From: an uncultured Acetobacteraceae bacterium | GTDB lineage: Bacteria > Pseudomonadota > Alphaproteobacteria > Acetobacterales > Acetobacteraceae | Assembly: GCA_903877125.1 (NCBI GenBank) | Contig: CAIRCM010000139.1 | Location: forward strand, 1-64,000 | Direction: 5' to 3' | Length of the DNA: 64,000 nt | Part shown: piece by piece, positions 44,519 through 53,362 of the stretch | Layout: each line of letters starts with the position of its first letter | How positions within the stretch are numbered: position 1 is the stretch's first letter | Notes under the pieces: generated by a model | What the model was told of the DNA's origin: nothing | What the model saw: the letters and a program-made list of their open reading frames with translations, nothing else | The model's database searches: none | Made by a program: the position numbers and the translations under genes

Positions 44519-45037
44519 TCAGAACAAAGCGAACGTGAAGCCGGCGGCAATGGCGCAAGCATACGGAAGTGGACCGCCGCGCCGCAAACGCCAAAGCTCG
44601 GCTCTCATGGCGCGTGCCAACAAATTGGTCGGCCGTGGCACGGCCGCATCGGTGCGGACAGCGCGCGCGATGCGGCCCCCGACCAAATAGAGGATCGCGA
44701 GAATGGAGCCGGAAAACGACATCGCGACGATGAAGGCCCCGAATTGTCCCTGCGGGACCGCGAGCGTGGCCGCCGCGATGAGTTTCACATCGGCCCCGCC
44801 CAGCCAGCCGCGCCGCCAACAGAAGGCCGTGATGGCGAACACCGCGATGGCAGCCAGCAGACTGCCCAACAGGTGGCCGTCCACGATCCGCGCCCCGAGC
44901 CCCCCAAGGGCGACGACGACCGCGACCCAATTCGGCACGGTTCGTGCGACGATGTCATGCAATGCCGCCAGCAACAGGAGTCCAGCACACGCCAATGGTG
45001 CGGCCGGGACGATCAGAGGGAGCCATCCATTTGGCAT
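44519..45037 (-). CDS. cpaA: Prepilin peptidase CpaA/TadV
   Basis: A 172-residue inner-membrane aspartyl protease that cuts the Flp prepilin leader. The two catalytic Asp residues are in AALHDIVARTVPNW and GWLGGADVKLIAA. Five to six hydrophobic segments are seen. The start at 45037 is chosen near the first membrane segment; an upstream ATG at 45109 would add 24 polar residues. It lies between the flp pilin gene and cpaB. Confidence 0.85.
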   Translation of the reverse strand: MPNGWLPLIVPAAPLACAGLLLLAALHDIVARTVPNWVAVVVALGGLGARIVDGHLLGSLLAAIAVFAITAFCWRRGWLGGADVKLIAAATLAVPQGQFGAFIVAMSFSGSILAILYLVGGRIARAVRTDAAVPRPTNLLARAMRAELWRLRRGGPLPYACAIAAGFTFALF

Positions 45038-45147
45038 AGGTAGCACCGGTTTGGCGGAACGCGAAAACTGCGACGATAGAGCGAGCAAACCGCCTTGCCG
45101 AAACGGCATGCCCAGGTTGAAGGCCGTAAAAGGTGTTCTGTTCGCAC

Positions 45148-45318
45148 TCAGAGGTTGTTGCCGATGCTGTGAAACTTATTCGAAATATCGGTCGCGAGGT
45201 TGCCGAATCCCACCATGATGATCGTGACGACGACCCCTACGATCATCGCATATTCGACCGCGGTGACGGCACGGCGATCATCCCGGAGGCACACCCATGT
45301 CATGATAGAAGTCAGCAT
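45148..45318 (-). CDS. flp: Flp/Fap family type IVb pilin
   Basis: A 56-residue pilin, the main subunit of the Tad pilus. The family motif reads RRAVTAVEYAMIVGVVVTIIMVG: the Glu-Tyr pair at +5/+6 is intact, but the residue before the cut is Ala rather than the usual Gly. AGGGG lies about nine bases before the ATG. It is the first gene of the leftward Tad locus. It ends with NKFHSIGNNL. Confidence 0.92.
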   Translation of the reverse strand: MLTSIMTWVCLRDDRRAVTAVEYAMIVGVVVTIIMVGFGNLATDISNKFHSIGNNL

Positions 45319-45471
45319 TTTGTTTGTCCCCTTGGTCCACAAAATTGTTAGTGAAGCTATCGTTTGATCGGCGACCATGCCTACGCCCATTGGCAAGAGG
45401 CTGTCGAACTACCCCCGGTTCTACAGCCCCCCACGCCTTTGCTATGACTTAACCTCAGCGCGAAGACAAGT

Positions 45472-45503
45472 AAAAAAAGGCCCTGCCCATCGGTGGGGGA
45501 CCC
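45472..45503 (-). terminator. Possible intrinsic terminator of the pepP-CaiB operon
   Basis: On the minus strand a G/C-rich stem (GGGTCCC..., with inner CCC/GGG pairing and a short loop) is followed by seven Ts, which appear as AAAAAAA at 45472-45478 on the plus strand. The position is right for ending leftward transcripts before the flp promoter. The stem is imperfect. Confidence 0.45.
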
Positions 45504-45581
45504 GCTCCCGGAAAATACAACCGATGACCAGGACTAGGCAACCCGACCGCGCGGCGCAATTCAATGATTTCCAAAAATGAC

Positions 45582-45605
45582 CCGGATTCCGCCGGCGGAA
45601 TCCGG
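45582..45605. repeat. 24-bp perfect palindrome
   Basis: CCGGATTCCGCC is directly followed by its reverse complement GGCGGAATCCGG with no spacer. It lies 268 bp past the CaiB stop, in a non-coding region. It could be a hairpin, a site for a dimeric regulator, or a replication/partition site; no other copy was noticed in the window. Confidence 0.7.
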
Positions 45606-45873
45606 AGCGAGCGGCGTGTGTGTGACCACGTCCCGCCCCTGCTGACTTCGAACCCGTTTTGAACGGACGATATCGAATCCGCCGCCGGAGACTGGCGAAG
45701 ACTACCCACCAGGGCCAAGGCCGATGGCGTGTCCCTGCCATAAAACCAATGGAAATCAGCGGTTGTTCCGATAGGCCGCGACATCCGCGCTGGTGTTCAC
45801 ATTTTCGTATGGTGCGGGGTCAGGCCCACGAAATCCCGATCACCGACAAAGTCGAGACCCCGCCCCGGTTCAG

Positions 45874-47055
45874 TTAAAGACGTTCGGCCTGCAACAATCC
45901 TGCAATGGCGGTCGGATCGTAGCCAAGTTCGGTTAGTATTGCTTCGCTATGCTCCCCAAGCGCCGGGCCGCCCTGGCGCAGGGTGGCCGGTGTCGCGGAG
46001 AACCGCGCAGCTGGCCGTGCGCCGCGGATCCGGCCAGCCACGGGGTGTTCGGATTCGACGACGATGCCGGTCGCGGCGACCTGCGGATCGCGGATCATCT
46101 CCCCGCGGGTCAGCACCGGCGCGCAGGGAACCCCGGCCGCGGTGAGCCGTTCCAGCCATTCCGCCGCCGGTCGGGTGCGCAAGACCTCCTGCGTCATGGT
46201 CAGGCGGGTGTCGATGTTGCGCTGGCGCAAAGCGGGCGTCTTGAACCGCGGGTCGTCCAGCCATTCGGGCCGGTCGAGGGCCCGGGTCAGCGCTTCCCAT
46301 TCCTTGTTCGATTGCACCGCGCAACTGATGTACGAGGTCGAGGTCTCGTAGATGAGATCGATGAAGCTCGCTGCCTCCTGCTGCGGGAATTCATCGCCGA
46401 CGAAGGTCTGGCTGCCCATGTCGGAGGCAAAGAGGAAGGCGATGACGGCCTCCAGCATCGAAATGCGGACATGCTGACCTTCCCCGGTCCGTTCGCGCGC
46501 CAGGAGGGCCGCGGTGATGGCCTGGGAAGCGGAAATCGCGGTCAGTTTGTCCGGCACGATCGTGCGCACCAGGCGCGGACGTTCGGAGTCGGAACCGGCC
46601 TGGATGGTGGCGAGGCCGGACATTGCCTGCACCAGGGGATCGTAGACCGGCTTGCCGGCGAAGGGGCCTTTCTCGCCAAATCCGCTGATGGAGACGTATA
46701 TGAGCCGCGGCGCGACGGCGCGCAGCGCGTCCTCCCCCAGGCCCATGCGTTCGGCGACGCCGGGGCGGAAGTTCTGCACGAACACATCGGCGGTGGCGAC
46801 GAGGCGGATCAGGGCCTCCTTGGCCTTGGGATCCTTCAGGTCCAGCGCCAGCGAACGCTTGTTTCGGTTGTTGTTGAGGAACGATGCCGAGAATCCGTTC
46901 CGGCGGTTGTTCGCCGCCCGGGTGTGATCGCCGCCATCGGGATTTTCGACCTTGATCACGTCCGCGCCCTGATCGGCCAGGATCATCGTGGCCAGCGGCC
47001 CCGAGATCATGGAGGTCAGGTCGACGATCCGGTAGCCGTGCAGCGGGCCGGGCAT
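45874..47055 (-). CDS. CaiB/BaiF family CoA-transferase (family III)
   Basis: A 393-residue family III CoA-transferase that moves CoA between acids, with a conserved Asp nucleophile. Marks are YRIVDLTSMISGPLATMILADQGADVIKVE, NRNKRSLALDLKDP, FVQNFRPGVAERMG and ISGFGEKGPFAG. The Asp is expected near residue 167 (VRTIVPDKLTAIS), where many relatives have D-x-x-x-G; it is present but the context is altered. GAGGAG precedes the ATG. Its start overlaps the end of the GT87 gene by 40 bp. Last gene of the pepP operon. Confidence 0.88.
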   Translation of the reverse strand: MPGPLHGYRIVDLTSMISGPLATMILADQGADVIKVENPDGGDHTRAANNRRNGFSASFLNNNRNKRSLALDLKDPKAKEALIRLVATADVFVQNFRPGVAERMGLGEDALRAVAPRLIYVSISGFGEKGPFAGKPVYDPLVQAMSGLATIQAGSDSERPRLVRTIVPDKLTAISASQAITAALLARERTGEGQHVRISMLEAVIAFLFASDMGSQTFVGDEFPQQEAASFIDLIYETSTSYISCAVQSNKEWEALTRALDRPEWLDDPRFKTPALRQRNIDTRLTMTQEVLRTRPAAEWLERLTAAGVPCAPVLTRGEMIRDPQVAATGIVVESEHPVAGRIRGARPAARFSATPATLRQGGPALGEHSEAILTELGYDPTAIAGLLQAERL

Positions 47056-48209
47056 GGAAGCTCCTCGTGTTTGTCGGATGGATCATAGGATCGCCGGAGC
47101 CGGCGCGCCACCGACAGCAGCAACAACGCCATGGCCGGCGGTCCGAACGGTATTCCGTGACCGGCGGCGAGTTTGACGATCATGGGCGAGAGATAGAGCA
47201 GGAGCAGGGCCGCGCGTTCGAACGGCAACCACCCGTTACGGCCGGCATCGGCGATGAGCCATGCGGCGGGAACGATGAGTATGGGCAGATCGTATTCGCC
47301 CAGGAACGGCACGCAGAATCCGGTCGCGACGACCATGGCGGCGATCGCGGCCTTGCCGTCCGGTGTTTTGCGGGCGGCCCAGATCAGGAAACCGAGCGCA
47401 GCGACCGCGCCGAGCGCCTGACCGATCCAGGCGGATCGCGCGGTGGCGCCGAGCAGGCGGAGTCCCATGTAGGGGCTGACGAAACGGTCGAAGCCGGCGA
47501 TGCCGTCGGCGTACAGCGCCTGTGCCGCCGGCAGACCGGCTGCGAAGGCCGCCCAGCATGCGGTGCCGAAGACGAGAACCGAGATGGCGAGCAGGATCGC
47601 GGCGGCGACGCCGGCCGCGGCGAACGCGCGCCATTTTCCGGTCAGCGCGAGCAGAACCGGGGCGAGAACCGCGACATGGGGCTTGTAGATCAGGCAGCCG
47701 ATCGCGATGCCGGCAAGGATCGGTGCCCGGTCCAGCAGCACCGCCGCGGCGCCCAGCAATGCCGCCAGCAGCATGCCGTTTTGCACATACAACGCACAGA
47801 CCAACGTCGCGGGACAGGCGAGCGCGGCGAGAACGGCGTTGCGTCCGGCGATGCCTCGGATAGCGACCGCGAAGGCGGTGGCGGTGGCACCCACCCATGC
47901 CGCTTTGGCCGCACCGAACGGCAGCAACGCGAAGGGGACGTAAAGCAGCAGCGCGACCGGCGGATAGTTAAACCGAGCGGCGGTGGCGGGGCCGATCATG
48001 GCGATCACGCGGGTTGGCACGAGGTCGCCGTAGACATCGCCGGCGTGTCCCTCCAAGGCCATCCGGCCGGCTGTCCACAGGACGGCGAAATCGCGGCCGA
48101 CCTGCAACTCGGGATGGAACCAGAACAACAGCGGGATGGTCGCGGCGATCGCGACGATCCAGACATTGGCCGCGGCCTGCATCCGGTCCGCGGTGAGCAA
48201 CGGTTTCAT
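47016..48209 (-). CDS. GT87-like integral membrane glycosyltransferase (DUF2029)
   Basis: A 397-residue membrane protein with about ten hydrophobic segments. Family marks are the early Asp region PELQVGRDFAVLWTAGRMALEG and FNYPPVALLLYVPFALLPFG, as in polyprenol-phosphate-mannose-dependent mannosyltransferases (PimE/GT87). The acceptor and product are unknown. It starts within a 4-bp overlap of the MBL gene and its last 40 bp are shared with the start of the CaiB gene in another frame. Confidence 0.82.
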   Translation of the reverse strand: MKPLLTADRMQAAANVWIVAIAATIPLLFWFHPELQVGRDFAVLWTAGRMALEGHAGDVYGDLVPTRVIAMIGPATAARFNYPPVALLLYVPFALLPFGAAKAAWVGATATAFAVAIRGIAGRNAVLAALACPATLVCALYVQNGMLLAALLGAAAVLLDRAPILAGIAIGCLIYKPHVAVLAPVLLALTGKWRAFAAAGVAAAILLAISVLVFGTACWAAFAAGLPAAQALYADGIAGFDRFVSPYMGLRLLGATARSAWIGQALGAVAALGFLIWAARKTPDGKAAIAAMVVATGFCVPFLGEYDLPILIVPAAWLIADAGRNGWLPFERAALLLLYLSPMIVKLAAGHGIPFGPPAMALLLLSVARRLRRSYDPSDKHEELPCPARCTATGSST

Positions 48210-49033
48210 GGTCCCGTGAGGAAGCGGAAGGTCCCGTTCGCACGCTCGACCCGTCCCAGGCCGGGCCAGGGCTGGTGATAGCCGATGACGGCGATGCGTT
48301 CGTCGGCGAGGCGGGCCAGCAGACGCTTGCGGGTGGCGACGCCCTGCTCGCGGTCGGTATCGAAGACGCTGTGTGCCTCGGGGAAGGTGTAGGACAGCGG
48401 ATCATGGAAGGCGACGTCGCCGGTGAGGCACCAGTTGCCGGCGAACAGATACGCCATGTGGCCGGGCGTGTGGCCGGGGGTCAGGCAGGCCTGGACGCCG
48501 GGCAGGAATTCCGCCCCGTCGCGCACGAACACGATGCGGTCGCGCAGGGGCAGGAGGTGGCGGGCGACGCCGGCGACGCTGCGTTCGAACCGTTCGGACG
48601 GCGGATCCGATTCCCAGAATTCCAGCTCGGCTTGCGACAGGTAGATCGTTGCGTTGGGGAAGTTCGGCCTGCCGTCCGCGCCCATGGTGCCCCAGCAATG
48701 GTCGGAATGGCCGTGCGTGAGCACGAGGGCATCGATCGCCGCGGGATCGATGCCGGCTTCGGCGAGGCTTTCCAGCAACCTGCCGCTTTCGGTGCCGTAG
48801 AGCTTTTCGGAACCGAGACCGTTGTCGAACAGGATTTTCCGGCCGGCGGTTTCCAGCAGCAGGCAATTCTGTTCCGCCCGGATACGGTCGGTAGGCTGGC
48901 CGGCGTGGACGAGGGCGGCATTCAGGGCGTCATCCGTCGGTCCTTTGAAAATCCGCGGCGCGGGAGGCAGTGTCAGCGGGCCGTCGGACACGATCGTGGC
49001 ATCCATCGTGCCGATCTTGAAGCAATGAAACAT
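48206..49033 (-). CDS. MBL fold metallo-hydrolase
   Basis: A 275-residue metallo-beta-lactamase fold hydrolase. The metal motif is LTHGHSDHCWG near residue 98, and the second His is in TPGHTPGHMAYL. A Asp/His pair follows (CLTGDVAFHD; IGYHQPWPG). There is no clear signal peptide. The start ATG overlaps the pepP stop by one base (TGATG), and the stop overlaps the GT87 start by 4 bp, so it is in the middle of a coupled operon. The family includes lactonases and many unassigned hydrolases. Confidence 0.88.
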   Translation of the reverse strand: MFHCFKIGTMDATIVSDGPLTLPPAPRIFKGPTDDALNAALVHAGQPTDRIRAEQNCLLLETAGRKILFDNGLGSEKLYGTESGRLLESLAEAGIDPAAIDALVLTHGHSDHCWGTMGADGRPNFPNATIYLSQAELEFWESDPPSERFERSVAGVARHLLPLRDRIVFVRDGAEFLPGVQACLTPGHTPGHMAYLFAGNWCLTGDVAFHDPLSYTFPEAHSVFDTDREQGVATRKRLLARLADERIAVIGYHQPWPGLGRVERANGTFRFLTGP

Positions 49034-50796
49034 CAGGCGAGCTCCCGGCAGGCGTGCGCCAGCCACGCATGTATGTCCGCCGGGAGAGAGGGGCCGACGG
49101 TTTCCAGTACCCGGCGATGGTAGGCGTTGAGCCATGCCTTCTCCCCGGGATCGAGCAGGTCGGGATCCAGCAGCCTGATATCGAAGGGGGCCAGGGTCAG
49201 TGTTTCGAAGCGCAGGAATGGCTTTTTGGCTTCCGGGAGTTCGGCTTCGCGCACGAGCAGGAGGTTCTCCAGCCTGATCCCGTAATGGTCCGGCAAATAG
49301 TAGCCGGGTTCGTCGGACAGTACCATTCCCTCCTCGATGGCGATGGGACGGGCGAGGCGGGAGAGGCTGACCGGTCCTTCGTGGACGGAGAGGAAACTGC
49401 CAACGCCGTGACCGGTTCCGTGGTCGTAATCGAGGCCCATGGCCCAAAGCGCCCGGCGGGCGAAGCTGTCGAGATGCGCGCCCTGGACACCGTGCGGGAA
49501 GACGGCGGATGCGATGCCGATATGGCCTTTCATCACGGCGGTGACGCGGGCCTGGATTTCTTTTGGGGCTGGGGCTGGGCCGGTCCAGACGGTGCGGGTG
49601 ATGTCGGTGGTGCCGTCGAGGTATTGGCCGCCGGAGTCGATCAGATAGACCTCATTGGGTTTGATCGGCCGGTCGGATTCCGGGGTGACGCGGTAGTGGA
49701 TGATGGCGCCGTGCTCGCCGGCGCCGGAAATGGCGGGGAAGCTCTCGCCGCGAAAGAGAGGAACCTCCTGCCGGAAGGCCAGCAGTTTCTCGGCGGCGGC
49801 CATTTCGGTCGCGGTCGTGCCGTGCGTATCGACCCAATGCAGAAAGCGGCACATGGCGACGGCGTCGCGGGTGTGGGCGTCGCGCATGCCTTGTTGCTCG
49901 ACGGGGTTTTTCCGGGCTTTTGGCAGCGCACAAGGGTCGGCGCCGGAGACGACGGTCGCTCCGGCCGCTCGCAGTGTCTGGGCGAACCAGATGGGCGAGC
50001 CGGCTGAATCGACCCGTATGGTTTTGCCGACGAGGCGTGCCAGGGCCGGGGCCAACGCGTCGCGCGGGGCGATGGAGACGGTGTTGCCGAGCCAGGCGCG
50101 GGTGGTGTCGGGGATTTTGCGGGGATCGATGAAGAGTTCGGTGGCGCCGTCCGCGTGTACCAGGGCGAAGCCGAGGGCGAAGGGGGTGAACGGCACATCT
50201 TCGCCGCGAATGTTCAACAGCCAGGCGACCGAGGCGGGATCGGTCAGAATGGCCGCGTCCTGCTTGGCCTCGGTCAGCATTTTGGCGATGTCGGCGCGCT
50301 TGTCTTCGCTGGTGCGTCCGGCATGGACGAGGGGGTGCGGGACGGCGGGTGCGAGGGGCGGCGCGGGGCGGTCGGACCAGACGGCGTCCACCGGATTGCG
50401 TGCGACCGGCACCATGTTCACGCCGGCGGCGGTGTAGCGATTGACGGCTTCCTCGGCGAAGAGCAGCGGATCGTAGCCGATTTTCGCGCCGGCCGGGGCG
50501 TGTTGGGCGACCCACTGGGTTGGGGGCTGGTCGGTGATGTGTAACCGCGTCCAGAGCGTGGGGTCGGTCTGGGCGGCCAATTGCAGGACGTAGCGACCGT
50601 CGGTGAAGACCGCGGCCTTGTCGGCCAGCACGACGGCGAGTCCGGCACTGCCGGTGAAGCCGGTGAGCCATGCCAGGCGTTCCGCCGAGGCGGGGACATA
50701 TTCCCCCAGATGCTCGTCCGCGCGGGGGACCACGAGGCCGTCGAGGTCCTGTTTTTTCAGTTCCGCGCGCAGGGCGGTCAGTCGGTCGGCGTACAT
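49033..50796 (-). CDS. pepP: Xaa-Pro aminopeptidase (M24B), three-domain
   Basis: A 587-residue metallo-aminopeptidase that removes an N-terminal residue before Pro. It is longer than the E. coli PepP, with two N-terminal creatinase-like domains (DGLVVPRADEHLGEYVP; VAWLLNIRGEDVPFTPF), as in eukaryotic and alphaproteobacterial M24B enzymes. The catalytic domain has LIDSGGQYLDGTTDITRT (two Asp metal ligands), GTGHGVGSFL (His) and EEGMVLSDEPGYYL plus GIRLENLLLV (Glu ligands). The start at 50796 has GGAG six bases upstream. Confidence 0.93.
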   Translation of the reverse strand: MYADRLTALRAELKKQDLDGLVVPRADEHLGEYVPASAERLAWLTGFTGSAGLAVVLADKAAVFTDGRYVLQLAAQTDPTLWTRLHITDQPPTQWVAQHAPAGAKIGYDPLLFAEEAVNRYTAAGVNMVPVARNPVDAVWSDRPAPPLAPAVPHPLVHAGRTSEDKRADIAKMLTEAKQDAAILTDPASVAWLLNIRGEDVPFTPFALGFALVHADGATELFIDPRKIPDTTRAWLGNTVSIAPRDALAPALARLVGKTIRVDSAGSPIWFAQTLRAAGATVVSGADPCALPKARKNPVEQQGMRDAHTRDAVAMCRFLHWVDTHGTTATEMAAAEKLLAFRQEVPLFRGESFPAISGAGEHGAIIHYRVTPESDRPIKPNEVYLIDSGGQYLDGTTDITRTVWTGPAPAPKEIQARVTAVMKGHIGIASAVFPHGVQGAHLDSFARRALWAMGLDYDHGTGHGVGSFLSVHEGPVSLSRLARPIAIEEGMVLSDEPGYYLPDHYGIRLENLLLVREAELPEAKKPFLRFETLTLAPFDIRLLDPDLLDPGEKAWLNAYHRRVLETVGPSLPADIHAWLAHACRELA

Positions 50797-50969
50797 TCGC
50801 ATCTCCATATCATACGCATACGAACATCCATGCGAATGGCGCACGGCTGGCCGGTTGAAACCGCGCTATTCGTTCGGCGTCCGCGGACTTATGTTGCACC
50901 GCACCAAGACCCGAGTGCGCTACGCCATGACGACGCCGCGTTGGAACCCGGGACGATGGAGAGTGAGCC

Positions 50970-51275
50970 ATGAGCACCACTGCCGATAGTCATTTTACCT
51001 TCACCCTGCCCAGCCTGAGCTATGTCGATACCAGCCAGGAAGACCAGAACCGTATCGAGGTCGCGCGCCCTGTCCAGTCCCGCGGGTTCGTTGAATGGCT
51101 GGCCGCTCGGGTCGCCGCCTTTCGGGCCTGGAATGCTGAGCGCCAGGCGCTTTCCGAGTTGTCGGTGATGAGCGACCGTGAGCTGATGGATGTTGGTCTG
51201 AACCGCGGCGATTTCGTGCGGATGTTCGATTCCACCGCCAATGCCGATCTTCGGGAACGCGGCCTGCATCAGTAA
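50970..51275 (+). CDS. DUF1127 domain protein
   Basis: A 101-residue protein whose C-terminal half is a DUF1127 domain (AFRAWNAERQALSELSVMSD, then RELMDVGLNRGDF). The N-terminal half is a poorly conserved extension (TADSHFTFTLPSLSYVDTSQ). Small Arg-rich DUF1127 proteins can bind RNA and affect phosphate and carbon metabolism in alphaproteobacteria. It is monocistronic, divergent from pepP, and followed by a strong terminator. Confidence 0.88.
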   Translation: MSTTADSHFTFTLPSLSYVDTSQEDQNRIEVARPVQSRGFVEWLAARVAAFRAWNAERQALSELSVMSDRELMDVGLNRGDFVRMFDSTANADLRERGLHQ

Positions 51276-51297
51276 GTTCAGACAGGATTTTCGAGAT

Positions 51298-51336
51298 GGG
51301 GCCGGGCAAAGCGACTTTGCCCGGCCCCATTCTTTT
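51298..51336. terminator. Intrinsic terminator shared by DUF1127 and phaZ
   Basis: A perfect 14-bp stem, GGGGCCGGGCAAAG and CTTTGCCCGGCCCC, closes a CGA loop and is followed by ATTCTTTT on the plus strand. It lies between the convergent DUF1127 and phaZ stops, so it can serve both, best for DUF1127. Confidence 0.9.
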
Positions 51337-51339
51337 GGA

Positions 51340-52557
51340 TCAGCTCAATGCCTGGATCATACTCCGCACGCGGGGGTAGACCTCGTTTTCCCAGCGGCGG
51401 CCGCTGAACACGCCGTAATGGCCGACGCCGGTTTGCAGGTGATGGCGCTTCATGCTGACGCGCACACCGGAGCACAGATCCAGCGCGGCGACGGTCTGGC
51501 CGATGGCGCAGATGTCGTCCCGCTCCCCTTCGACGGTCATGAGCGCGGTGCGTCGGATGAGTTCGGGGCGAACCGGACGTCCGTGCCAGGTAAGGCGACC
51601 CAGCGGCAGGTCGTGATCCTGAAAGATACGCTGGACGGTTTGGAGGAAGAACTCTGCGGGCAGGTCCATGACCGCGCCGTATTCCTGATAGAATTTGCGA
51701 TGCGCTGCCGATTTGGCCTGATCGCGCCGCGCCAGTGCGTGGAATTGGGCGATGTGGGCGTTGATATGGCGATCGAGGTTCATCGACATGAACGCGGTGA
51801 GCTGCATGAATCCGGGATAGACCCGGCGGTTCGCGCCTTTGTAGCGCCAGGGCACCTTGCCGATCAGGTTTTTCTCGAACCAGTCGATCGATTTGGATTT
51901 CGCGAGTTCGTTTACCTTGGTTGGATTGATTCGGGTGTCGATGGGCCCGGCCATCAGGGTCATGCTGCGGGGTTGGGCGGGATTGCGATCCTCGGCCATG
52001 ACGGCGACGGCGGCCAGGGCGGCGACGGTCGGCTGGCAGACGGCGACGAGGTGGCCGCCGGGTCCGATCGTTTCCATAAACAGGATCAAGTGATCGACGA
52101 AGGCATCGAGATCGAAGGTCCCATCGGACAGCGGGACGTCGCGGGCATTTTTCCAGTCGGTGATGTAGACGTCGTGATCGCGCAGCATGGTATGCAGCGT
52201 GCCGCGCAGGAGGGTGGCGAAGTGGCCTGACATCGGTGCGACGAGCAGGACCCTGGGTCCGGGTTCGGCGACATCCTTCTTGAAATGGAGCAGCGATGCG
52301 AAGGGGGTGTCGAGGGCGATTTCCTCGGTCACCGCGACATCGTCGTTGCCCATGCGGACGCTGCTGATTTCGTAATCCGGGCGGGCGTGGGTCATGCCGG
52401 CTTCGGCGAGCAGGCCGAAGGCGGCGCCGAGTTGCCGGACGACGCCGGGCGTGTGGGCGCCGATGTCGTAGATGCGAGCCAACGACGATCCCATCCGACC
52501 CAGCAGGCGGATCGGCTGGAGCAGATCGGCTTGCGCCTGATACATTTGATAGATCAT
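51340..52557 (-). CDS. phaZ: Intracellular polyhydroxyalkanoate depolymerase
   Basis: A 405-residue PhaZ-type depolymerase, mobilising stored PHB granules in the cytoplasm. Marks are IYDIGAHTPGVVRQLGAAFGL near the start, RVLLVAPMSGHFATLLRGT, ITDWKNARDVPL, LVAVCQPTVAALA (Cys nucleophile) and GVGHYGVFSGRRW (His). No signal peptide. The start is 52557, or GTG at 52572. The divergent intergenic region to GST has a TGC-N3-GCA site near 52670 that fits regulation by PhaR. Confidence 0.92.
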   Translation of the reverse strand: MIYQMYQAQADLLQPIRLLGRMGSSLARIYDIGAHTPGVVRQLGAAFGLLAEAGMTHARPDYEISSVRMGNDDVAVTEEIALDTPFASLLHFKKDVAEPGPRVLLVAPMSGHFATLLRGTLHTMLRDHDVYITDWKNARDVPLSDGTFDLDAFVDHLILFMETIGPGGHLVAVCQPTVAALAAVAVMAEDRNPAQPRSMTLMAGPIDTRINPTKVNELAKSKSIDWFEKNLIGKVPWRYKGANRRVYPGFMQLTAFMSMNLDRHINAHIAQFHALARRDQAKSAAHRKFYQEYGAVMDLPAEFFLQTVQRIFQDHDLPLGRLTWHGRPVRPELIRRTALMTVEGERDDICAIGQTVAALDLCSGVRVSMKRHHLQTGVGHYGVFSGRRWENEVYPRVRSMIQALS

Positions 52558-52669
52558 GGCGTTCGACGTCACGAGACCCCGCCCATCATGCGACCTGGCG
52601 CGCACGGCATAAAATTTGCTCGACCAAACATGACACTAATCCTGTCAACCACGCGGCGGGGGTGTTATA

Positions 52670-52682
52670 TTGCGCCGCAGCA
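52670..52682. promoter_or_regulatory. Partial PhaR-like site between phaZ and GST
   Basis: TTGC-GCC-GCAGCA keeps the right arm of the TGCTGC-N3-GCAGCA repeats found at 6836 and 53896 and the core TGC-N3-GCA. It lies 113 bp upstream of the phaZ start and 26 bp upstream of the GST start. Weak on its own; supported by the phaZ context. Confidence 0.35.
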
Positions 52683-52708
52683 TGGCATTGGCCGCGGGGA
52701 TTGTCACT

Positions 52709-53362
52709 ATGAAAGCCACTCTGTTCATCAGCAGCAAAAACTATTCCTCCTGGTCGCTCCGCGGTTTCCTGCTGGCTCGGATGGCGGGTCTGGATTTCGA
52801 GACCGAGGCGGTTTCGGCCGACGATCCGAACCAGCGCGCGGAGCTGCTGATGCAGACGTCGTCTATCAGGATTCCTTACCTGGTGCATGACGACGTCACG
52901 ATCTGGGACACGCTGGCGATCGCCGAGTATCTGAACGAGCTGCATCCGGCGGCTGGGATGTTGCCCGCCGAGCGGATCGCACGGGCGCGGTGCCGTTCGG
53001 TGTCGGGCGAGATGCATTCGGGTTTCTCCGCGTTACGCGAGTCGCTGCCGATGAATCTGCGCATGTTCCGGCCGAATTTCACCCTCTGGTCCGCGGTGCG
53101 CGCGGATATCGATCGCATTGTTGAAATTTGGCACGATTGCCTGGGCACCTGGAAGGGGCCGTGGCTGTTCGGGGAACAGCGCACGATCGCCGATGCCATG
53201 TTCGCGCCGGTGGTGACGCGGTTCCGGACTTACGACGTGGCCATGGATGCGGTGTGCGAGCGCTACTGCCAGGAAATTCTCGCCTGGCCCGACATGCGCG
53301 AATGGTTTGCATCCGCGCAGCGCGAACCCGAGCAGATCGAGGAGCTCGATATCGAGTTTTAG
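52709..53362 (+). CDS. Glutathione S-transferase family protein
   Basis: A 217-residue GST. The N-terminal thioredoxin-like domain has KATLFISSKNYSSWSLRGF (Ser/Tyr site) and the cis-Pro region SIRIPYLVHDD, then WDTLAIAEYLNELHP. The C-terminal helical domain ends LAWPDMREWFASAQREP. The start at 52709 removes an odd leader and has GGGGA eight bases before. It overlaps the convergent cupin gene by 4 bp. Confidence 0.9.
   Translation: MKATLFISSKNYSSWSLRGFLLARMAGLDFETEAVSADDPNQRAELLMQTSSIRIPYLVHDDVTIWDTLAIAEYLNELHPAAGMLPAERIARARCRSVSGEMHSGFSALRESLPMNLRMFRPNFTLWSAVRADIDRIVEIWHDCLGTWKGPWLFGEQRTIADAMFAPVVTRFRTYDVAMDAVCERYCQEILAWPDMREWFASAQREPEQIEELDIEF

Larger units (their letters stand above)
45319..45873. 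other. 555-bp intergenic region upstream of the Tad locus
   Basis: No gene was seen here; small frames on both strands have low-complexity basic translations. The region holds a possible terminator (45472-45503) for the CaiB operon and a 24-bp perfect palindrome (45582-45605). The Tad promoter presumably lies between the terminator and flp (45319-45470), where the sequence is more AT-rich; I could not place -35/-10 boxes with confidence. Confidence 0.5.

Noticed and set aside
45455-45784. Open frame of 109 codons on the minus strand upstream of flp
   Set aside because: The translation has no recognisable domain, and it contains the 24-bp palindrome; it is best read as non-coding.
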